Source of the DNA: Linnemannia schmuckeri
Taxonomy: Eukaryota > Mortierellomycota > Mortierellomycetes > Mortierellales > Mortierellaceae
DNA length: 64,000 nucleotides
NCBI GenBank assembly: GCA_029449235.1
Contig: JANATG010000010.1
Coordinates: 2,196,001-2,260,000, forward strand
Reading direction: 5' to 3'
Under the pieces are notes generated by a model that did no database searches, was not told where the DNA came from, and was given only the letters and a program-made list of their open reading frames with translations. Numbering within the stretch: the stretch's first letter is position 1; every line of letters starts with the position of its first letter. This document shows, one piece after another, positions 57,738-64,000 of this stretch. A program made the position numbers and the translations under genes.

Positions 57738-58154
57738 TTTATCCAATGATTGGATCTTAACGAAAACCCAATATGAAAATGGAAACCTAACAAGGGAGAG
57801 CCTTTTAAAAGGACCAAGACGAAAAAATAAAGAACTTTTCAATGGACGAAAGAATCCCATGAATATAAAAAAAAACCCATTTCAATTTTTGCTAGCCAAA
57901 AATTTATTATGGGATTTCAAGCTATTTGTTGGTGGTCTAACTTCAGGTTGGCCGATGCCTATACTACCCATCACCCCTCGTTTAAAACTATACATTTTAA
58001 GGCATTATAGTCCCCGGCGTCGTGGATATTTTGGAGTGTCTTCCCCATCTATCCCTTTGCTTGACTCAACCCGATTCGCGGTTAATGCGTGGACTATTGA
58101 GGTTGAAACGGCAGTCGGAGCCATTTCGCAGTAAATGCAATTTAACGCAAGAAA

Positions 58155-59397
58155 TGGACGAACCAATCATTAACCGCACGCCTATGCCAAAAAAATTTGA
58201 CAAACGAGTTAACGAACTACTGAAGAGGGAGTGGAAAAACTGATCAATGTGCCCCAAGGTGAGACATTTCATCATTCCAAGATGAAGCCCATTCCGAGGA
58301 TCCAAGAGATAAAGGCACTTTTAAAGCGACGTCTAGGATTCATAGCTGTGCTATTTTTTCTCTCAACCATTTAAATTACGCTCCACTTTCTCAGGCCATA
58401 CAATGCCTTGGAAAAAGGTGTTACCTTTCATAATTTCTTTACTTCAGTGAGACGATGATTTCCAAGTCACCACACATTCCAAAGTCCACCTTCCATGCCA
58501 TCTACTCTACTTTTCTTTCAAGTCAAAAGAATGATGTTTGAAAAGGAGATCAATCGATGTTTCTCGTCGATGTTCTCTACCCCTGAAATTCATATACGAT
58601 CAGCCAATTAGAAGAATCCCCCTTTGTTAAGCACATTACCATTTTATTGGATGGCCATGGTTCGAGAGCAATATATGGAGAAGATAAAGCGGCCATGTAT
58701 TCGTACAAGCTAGACAAGTGTGGCCTTCGTGCTCAGGTTGCCATCGATGTTAATGGGATGGTTCTTTACACCTGAAGTCCGCCTCGTGTCACGTAGCAAC
58801 GATGGCAAGATGTTACTCAACATTAGAATTAGAAAAAAGTGCACTCGATGGATTGTATTGCACTTGATGGGAGGGAACGCCCAGTATCTTGACGATCAAA
58901 TGTAAAAGAAAAAGGATCTACAGAAGTGTACCTTTCGTATTTTCATACTTAGGAAGCGACAACAATCTCTCCACGACGACGAAAACAAATTTAACGCCAT
59001 CTTTGGCGGCTTTCGTTGACATCGGAGGCCATCTTTGGGGATCTGAGAAAGACATTCGCAAGGTTTAACAATAAGGAGATTGTGCAAACAGGTTCTAAAA
59101 GAGAATTTAACAGTGCCCTTCGTCTCTGTTTCCTCTTAATGAATGTTGATAATTTGTTCGTGACCTTTCCATCGAAGAGTGCCACTATAATAGCAACTGG
59201 ATAAAGGAGGGAGTTGACTATCCATGGGAAAAACAACCGCCAGAGTTAACCAAGGGGATAACAGTACAAAATAAGTTGAAGAATGAATTGGAACTCCTTA
59301 GATTACAGAAGGAATTTTTTGGACTAAACATTAGTGATAAAGGAGGTACTCAAGAAGAAGGTACAATTAACAATGATAACCTATCCAATGATAGCTA
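58155..59397 (+). pseudogene. Old, decayed copy of the DDE_Tnp_4-like transposase
   Basis: Homologous throughout to the minus-strand transposase at 63583-62327 but in the opposite orientation and far more mutated. Matching pieces: start MDEPIINRTPMPKKFDKRVN against MENTIIGNTPMPKK; KMKPIPRIQEIKALLKRR; INRCFSSMFSTPEIHIRSAN; FTPEVRLVSRSNDGKMLLN; RKRQQSLHDDENKFNAIFGG; MTSEAIFGDLRKTFARFNNK; and tail LELLRLQKEFFGLN. Many stops and indels. Upstream, about 57,940-58,010, a degraded stretch (GGCCGATGCC ... CCCCT ... AAAACT) resembles the inner half of the 241-bp terminal repeat. The other genes of the neighbouring element are missing. At 58957-58959 it keeps CGA where the younger copy has TGA. Confidence 0.75.
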
Positions 59398-59583
59398 GGT
59401 AAAGTTTTTACAAAATTTTTTAAACAAGCCTGCATTCATATCCTTGATACCCTTCCTTACAACACAATCATTTTGCGGTGTAAATTGTCATCCACGAAAT
59501 GCCATTTACATTCCCGCTTACCTTTCAATGCCAAATTATTATCCACGCCATTGACATTAGTCTACTTTTAGCGACTTCCCTTT

Positions 59584-59606
59584 GGGAACCGTCTCAACTC
59601 CAAATA
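59584..59606 (+). repeat. Direct repeat b (22 of 23 identical)
   Basis: Partner of 57715-57737; lies about 60 bp before the start of the younger element. Confidence 0.55.
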
Positions 59607-59666
59607 GTTGGATACACCATTGGGTGTCCACGGATACCCATTAGGATAATGGATCTACAAAACAGT

Positions 59667-59907
59667 GGTAACTTTTTAAAAGAGAGAAAGGACTAGCCAA
59701 GGGTGTCCCCAATGTAGAGTATCATCTCATGGTAGTTGAGAAATAATAGCCATCCACTCCAGTCTTCTCGGATGATATTTCTCTCGGGGTAACAACTATG
59801 GATTCGGGGGGGTTCTAGCTCCGGTATGGCCGATGCCCTCAACCCCCAAGTAACCCCTATCCACTTCCATTAATGTAAAACTGGAAGTTTTAAAAAGTCA
59901 ACAATTT
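59667..59907 (+). repeat. Left 241-bp terminal inverted repeat
   Basis: Begins GGTAACTTTTTAAAAGAG and ends AAAAAGTCAACAATTT; every base equals the reverse complement of 63760-64000, including a G7 run. The last codons and stop of the small zinc gene lie inside it. Confidence 0.97.
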
Positions 59908-60183
59908 TTTTAACCTTCTTGTTATCTTCTCGATATCACCATCAACATTCTCCATACCTGATTCCAAGCCCAAGACTCTCTCCAATATTTTCTTTTGGTT
60001 GTTTATAATTTTATTCTGGTTTTCTAATAATTTTTCCAACATAACCATGGTTGTCATCTTAGCTTCTTTTTTTCTTTTATTGGACCTCAACTTAACACAG
60101 TCTATACATATCGACTTATTAGACTCGTAGTAGTCCTTCGCTGTATCCTTCGTCTTCTTACATATATTACACCTTCTGGCCAT
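59890..60183 (-). CDS. Small CxxC...CxxC zinc-binding coiled-coil protein of the TIR element
   Basis: I choose the ATG at 60183 (97 aa, MARRCNICKKTKDTAKDYYE) over 60273 because the zinc motif then starts the protein, as in many small treble-clef proteins. Pattern: C-x2-C, about 18 residues with the K-x-x-DYY element, C-x2-C (SICIDC). After a basic KRKKEAK patch, residues about 45-97 form a long amphipathic helix rich in Leu, Ile, Asn, Glu and Lys (LENQNKIINNQKKILERVLG), a likely coiled coil. The stop lies in the left TIR. Similar zinc motifs occur in proteins of large DNA viruses, phages and mobile elements. A DNA-binding or oligomerising accessory to transposition is possible; nothing proves it. 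Confidence 0.6.
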   Translation of the reverse strand: MARRCNICKKTKDTAKDYYESNKSICIDCVKLRSNKRKKEAKMTTMVMLEKLLENQNKIINNQKKILERVLGLESGMENVDGDIEKITRRLKKLLTF

Positions 60184-60290
60184 TTTACTATTCTGAATGG
60201 TTTGATAAACAGACGATGTACTCCCACTGTTCATTAACAGGTAATGACTATGACCCAAGTATCCAGTTATCATCGTGGTTGTTCCCCGCC

Positions 60291-60542
60291 ATGTTCAAAT
60301 TATTAACTAAAGCGCGCCAACAAGACGTAGTGGCCGATTTTATATACTTCAAGGAGTTGGAGCTATGTATGTTTGTTTATCTGGACGCCTTTTTAGACAA
60401 CCATCGAAGGTTATATCCACTAGATGAGAGGACGTACAGTGCGCGAGGGATTAGAATGTTATTGGAAATTTCCTACCAGCTGGTTCGTGAGGGAATTCGT
60501 GAGGTTGGTTTACTTACCGAAAAGGACGCTGGGAATACATGA
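60291..60542 (+). CDS. 83-aa hypothetical protein of the TIR element
   Basis: ATG at 60291 (MFKLLTKARQQDVVADFIYF). The in-frame upstream ATG at 60216 would overlap the divergent zinc gene and looks less natural. The product is predicted helical, with a hydrophobic middle (LELCMFVYLDAFL) and an amphipathic end (IRMLLEISYQLVREGIREVG). No family recognised. It ends 69 bp before the 562-aa gene and is read in the same direction, so co-transcription is plausible. Confidence 0.45.
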   Translation: MFKLLTKARQQDVVADFIYFKELELCMFVYLDAFLDNHRRLYPLDERTYSARGIRMLLEISYQLVREGIREVGLLTEKDAGNT

Positions 60543-60611
60543 TGATTAGTCGGAGGAAATGAAAGGCCATTTTTAAAAACTTTATTACGCAAACCTAACC
60601 TATCTCGTCGA

Positions 60612-62300
60612 ATGGCTCGATCAAAGGAAGCGCTAGTAAACGATATCCTCAACGAGAAATCCCATCTCATTGCCGATATGGATGGACTCTATGGAACTCA
60701 ACCAGAAAGAATCGAGATAACAGGATTCTCTCGCTTTTCTAAGCTCTTCTGTGACTCGATAATTTTCTTTGGTTTGTACAATTGTATTAGAGATGATACC
60801 AAAGGAACAACCACAGGAAAGTATGTAGCGGATTTAAGGAACGCGTTCAACCAAGCCTCACTGGAAGTGGAGTCTATTAAGTTGGCCTATTGTGGCCATG
60901 TAAACGCCGATGATGACAACTTCCCCGAGACTGTACAAAGATCTCATCGTAAAAAATTTGGTGATGGACAGTACAAGGCTGGATACATCGCTATTAAAGT
61001 ATCTCTGGATTATACCCGCGCCAAGAGGGTTGTTCCTGTATTAGCCAACTTACTTCCTATTTTAGAAAATAAGTCCATGGTCCTCCATGACATAGACTTT
61101 TCCTATGATTGTAAACGTATAACCACCAGAACTATATCAGAACTGTATCTCCACCACAACCAAGCTGGAAAGGTTGTACCAGATTTACGCCGCGTTGGTC
61201 GCCATTGTATCTCTTGGAGAGGAACGAAGGAAGGTACAAAAGATATCCGCTACAAGGTGTACAATAAGTTTGTCCAAATGTTGGAAAGCGCTGAGGTGAG
61301 AAAAAGTCTTGGGTCTCGAATGGAAGATCTTGTTGAGAAGGAGGGAACATTCGCGCGACGAGTTGCGCGTTACAAGGACCATGGGTATACTCGGATCGAG
61401 CTGACATTTTATGGATCATCGCTACGTTCTCTTTGGGAATACCAGGATCGAATTAACGAGGCTCGGGAGTTTCTAATGGATTGTAGAACGTACGAGTGTT
61501 CGTTTGAAAACCAGTGGAAACAAAGAGGTAACTGTATTAACTCTATGGTGGCCGTATACTTTCCCAAGAAAGAACTATTCGCTTACTGTCATTGGTGGAA
61601 CTCTCTTACCTCCAAGAAGTATGGCTATATGTGGAGTAATGTATCCTCCAAGACCGTTCCAAATTTATTGGCGAATTATTCCTTTAACGACCGGCCTATC
61701 TACTATTTCGAAGCGGATGTGGGAGAGGATGGAAAGGCCATTATCACCAAAGAGAAAACTTATAAGCGAGTCTCTGGATGTACGGCGAGAACCCTGGTCC
61801 CTGGACCACAGAAAGGAAGGTATCCTTCCCGCGAAGAATGTCCAAATGGTGTTCTTAAATTTCGTAGTATTGGTATTGTTATGGTAAACAACATTCGGAT
61901 CGCATGGCCAAAGAAAGCCCATGACAAGCGTAGTCCTCCACTAGCCGAGATTGTTGAGTGGGAGGAGGAGTCCGATGAAATGGTGTCTCGCCTTGAGTCA
62001 GTCCATGTTTCTCTTTTTACCACGGCCGCTGAGATCCTCCAGCCCAATACAAAATATACCATAGTCGCCGCTAGATGCGCGAGTTACCGTAGAAGTCCTC
62101 GTTGGCACTTTATTACCGAATGTGGTCTAAAGGTACGCGCCGGGGAATCTTTAAGAGAGATCTGGGATAAATGGCGAGGGCGCCACCTTGATAGAGGATG
62201 GCGAATGGGGACTGTGGATGGCGTTCCATGGATGAGATTTTTGGCGGTGAAAAAGTCCCGCTCCAGAGGCGTCAGCGATATGAAGTGTAAGCTTGTCTAA
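60612..62300 (+). CDS. 562-aa protein, possible replication-initiation-type factor of the TIR element
   Basis: Intact single frame with no intron. No family is recognised with certainty. The layout recalls replication-initiation factors of small replicons (Rep_trans-like): an acidic VLHDIDFSYDC strand near residue 158 (the D-x-D expected near the start), SWRGTKEGTKD near 200, YKVYNKF near 214 (compare RVYDK), and YTRIELTFYGSSL near 260 (compare RxELxxR). A typical HUH motif is not seen, so relation to HUH Rep or replitron enzymes is unsupported. Near residues 480-520, YTIVAARCASYRRSPRWHF then an aromatic IWDKWRG segment looks like a small beta-barrel, perhaps OB-fold-like and nucleic-acid-binding. 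The frame shows no damage, unlike the transposase, which suggests recent selection or young age. Transcribed toward the transposase; stops 26 bp apart. Confidence 0.6.
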   Translation: MARSKEALVNDILNEKSHLIADMDGLYGTQPERIEITGFSRFSKLFCDSIIFFGLYNCIRDDTKGTTTGKYVADLRNAFNQASLEVESIKLAYCGHVNADDDNFPETVQRSHRKKFGDGQYKAGYIAIKVSLDYTRAKRVVPVLANLLPILENKSMVLHDIDFSYDCKRITTRTISELYLHHNQAGKVVPDLRRVGRHCISWRGTKEGTKDIRYKVYNKFVQMLESAEVRKSLGSRMEDLVEKEGTFARRVARYKDHGYTRIELTFYGSSLRSLWEYQDRINEAREFLMDCRTYECSFENQWKQRGNCINSMVAVYFPKKELFAYCHWWNSLTSKKYGYMWSNVSSKTVPNLLANYSFNDRPIYYFEADVGEDGKAIITKEKTYKRVSGCTARTLVPGPQKGRYPSREECPNGVLKFRSIGIVMVNNIRIAWPKKAHDKRSPPLAEIVEWEEESDEMVSRLESVHVSLFTTAAEILQPNTKYTIVAARCASYRRSPRWHFITECGLKVRAGESLREIWDKWRGRHLDRGWRMGTVDGVPWMRFLAVKKSRSRGVSDMKCKLV

Positions 62301-62326
62301 AGAAACTTTTTAAAAACTTCGCTGGG

Positions 62327-63583
62327 CTATTCGGACAGGCTACCATTCTCCATCGTATCATCCTCGTCTTCGTTGTCTTCGACGTCCAATCCAAGGAACT
62401 CTTCCTGTAACCTAAGAAGCTCCAACCCATTCTCCAACTTGTTCTGGACAGTTACCACCTCGGTAAGCTCTGGGGCGAGTTGTCTTTCTCGTGGATAGTC
62501 GAGCCCCTCATTCATCCATTCGCTATGGTGGGGACTCTCTTCGATGGAAAGGGCGCGAGCGAAGTTACGGATGTTCATCAAGAGGAGACAGAGTCGAAGA
62601 GCCAAGTTAAACTCTTTCTTAGAGGCCGTCTTTACAATCTCCTTGTTGTTAAACTTGGCGAACGTCTTTCCCAAGTCCCCAAAAATAGCCTCCGACGTTG
62701 ACCGGAAGCCACCGAACATGGCGTTGAAACTGGCTTCGTCGTCGTGGAGAGGTTGTTGTCACTTCTTACGGATAGGGAAACAAAAGTTACACTCCTTGAG
62801 ATCCTTTTCCTTCTCCATGAGATCACCCAGATATTGTGTGTACCCTCCGTCGAGAGCGATACAATCCATCGAGTGTACCCTCTTTCCTATTCCCATCTCA
62901 AGTAACATTTTTCCGTCGTTGTTATCCCGACATGAGGCCGACTTGGAGGTGAACAGAACCATCCCATTAACATCGATGGCCACCTGAGTACGAAGGCCAG
63001 ACTTCTTTAGCTTATACGAGTACATCGCCGCCTTGTCCTCCCCATATGTTGCTCTTGAGTCATGGCCATCCAACAAGATAGTAACGTGTTTAAACAGAGG
63101 TGGATTCCTCCAGTTCGCGGACCGGATACGAATCTCTGGGGTGGAGAACATCGACGAAATACACCGGTTGATCTCCCTCTCAAACATCGATCTTTCGATC
63201 TTGAGAAAGGTAGAGTAGATGACATGGAAGGTGGTCTTGGGAATAAATTGGGACATAGATCCATAGTCTCGCCAGCAACGAAAAAATAAAGGAAGGCGAT
63301 AACTTTTTCCAAGGCGTTATATGGTCCAGGAAAGTAGTGTTTACTCCAAATGGTGGAAAGAAAAAAGAAAACAGCGATGGATCCAAGGCGCTTCTTTAAA
63401 AGTTCTTTCATCTCTTGGATCCTTGGGATGGGCTTCATCTCGGAGCGATGGAAGGTCTTGGATCTTGGGACACATTGGCCAAGGTCTCTCCAGGAATCCC
63501 CCCCACTCGCTGTCCAGTAGTTCGCCTATCCGCTTAACCAACTTTTTGGGCATAGGCGTATTACCAATGATGGTGTTTTCCAT
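62327..63583 (-). pseudogene. DDE_Tnp_4-like transposase of the TIR element, interrupted
   Basis: Begins MENTIIGNTPMPKKLVKRIG at 63583. The frame changes at a G7 run (63497-63503) and again near a T6 run (63280-63286), then meets TGA at 62761-62759, after which the same frame continues to 62327. Comparison with the older copy shows the three frames form one protein of about 415 residues. Catalytic signature of the DDE_4 group: first Asp in ILLDGHDSRATYG, the VAIDVNGMVLFTS strand, second Asp in CIALDGGYTQYL, Glu in LHDDEASFNAMFGG followed by the RSTSEAIFGDLGKTF helix. The tail is acidic. The T6 run is in register as the slippery heptamer T-TTT-TTC, so a programmed -1 shift is conceivable, but simple decay or homopolymer assembly error is as likely. 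The TGA stands where the old copy has CGA, a CpG-type change. Confidence 0.75.
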
Positions 63584-63759
63584 TGTCTCCAGTTATTTAA
63601 AATTTAGTCGATAAGTTTTCCATTGCCCATCCAACGTCAATACTCGTATCTATACCAACAGCTGGTTGATTAGATGAACACAATCATGAATACCATAGAT
63701 GCCACTAGAACTATAGTGGATTTGTACCACCAAGTTCTTGGACAATACCAGAGCTGTTG

Positions 63760-64000
63760 AAATTGTTGACTTTTTAAAACTTCCAGTTTTACATTAATGG
63801 AAGTGGATAGGGGTTACTTGGGGGTTGAGGGCATCGGCCATACCGGAGCTAGAACCCCCCCGAATCCATAGTTGTTACCCCGAGAGAAATATCATCCGAG
63901 AAGACTGGAGTGGATGGCTATTATTTCTCAACTACCATGAGATGATACTCTACATTGGGGACACCCTTGGCTAGTCCTTTCTCTCTTTTAAAAAGTTACC
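63760..64000 (-). repeat. Right 241-bp terminal inverted repeat
   Basis: Exact reverse complement of 59667-59907; reaches the last base of the window. The transposase start is 177 bp inward from its inner end. Confidence 0.97.

Larger units (their letters stand above)
59667..64000. mobile_element. TIR element with DDE transposase, possible replication initiator and two small genes
   Basis: Bounded by perfectly identical 241-bp inverted repeats at 59667-59907 and 63760-64000. The right repeat ends exactly at the window edge, so the outer border and any target-site duplication cannot be checked and the repeats may be longer. Gene order on the plus strand: small zinc/coiled-coil gene (-), 83-aa gene (+), 562-aa gene (+), transposase (-). 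The transposase and zinc gene face outward-to-inward from opposite ends, so each repeat may serve as a promoter region. Introns are not needed for the 562-aa gene. Codon use is more AT-rich than in the core genes. An older, inverted transposase copy lies next to it. Confidence 0.85.

Noticed and set aside
59667..64000. Terminal repeats considered as ends of an integrated linear virus or plasmid
   Set aside because: No DNA polymerase, capsid or packaging gene is present, and a DDE transposase explains mobility; the viral idea is kept only as a possible source of the 562-aa and zinc genes.

Overview
The window is nuclear DNA of a filamentous fungus. Almost every gene carries short spliceosomal introns (about 110-130 nt, GTA/GTG donors, acceptors often AATAG or TTAG), promoters are CT-rich, and the gene set is eukaryotic and fungal (Atg8, Cym1, Nmd3, a TFIIIC WD-repeat subunit, a TBL1-type WD protein, arginine-type CPSase large chain, YAT-family amino-acid permease). 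Intron style, genes rich in Gln and His runs, and a mitochondrial ELM1-type protein fit an early-diverging lineage of the Mortierella kind. That placement is inference; no species can be named.

From 1 to about 48.4 kb the DNA is ordinary core genome on both strands. In order: presequence protease Cym1 (-, cut by the left edge), LENG1-type CIR_N protein (+), a small solo Rieske protein (-), a 4.7-kb gene-poor gap, a SANT-domain regulator (+), ELM1-like protein (-), pyroglutamyl-peptidase I (+), Nmd3 (+), a prolyl-4-hydroxylase-type dioxygenase (-), a TFIIIC Tfc6/GTF3C2-like subunit with AT-hooks (+), Atg8 (+), an unrecognised membrane protein (-), a U1/matrin-type zinc-finger protein (+), an amino-acid permease (+), mitochondrial CPSase large chain (+), a CHY/CTCHY/RING ubiquitin ligase (+), mitoribosomal protein mS33 (-) and a TBL1XR1-like WD protein (+). 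Exon joins were set by reading frame, splice consensus and family conservation. Two introns use GC-AG borders.

From about 48.9 to 59.6 kb the sequence becomes a graveyard. It holds broken coding fragments of unknown type, a pogo/Tigger-like DDE transposase relic, a SWIM zinc-finger relic, a LINE-type RNase H relic, a TTCGA-rich inverted-repeat unit, and a decayed transposase copy related to the last element.

From 59,667 to the right edge (64,000) lies the most interesting object: a unit of at least 4.3 kb bounded by perfectly identical 241-bp terminal inverted repeats. It carries a DDE_Tnp_4-like transposase (interrupted by two frame changes and one TGA), an intact 562-aa protein whose layout recalls replication-initiation factors, a small CxxC...CxxC coiled-coil protein, and an 83-aa ORF. 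Identical repeats imply recent activity or repeat homogenisation. The pairing of a DDE transposase with a possible replication initiator is the best candidate here for an undescribed system.
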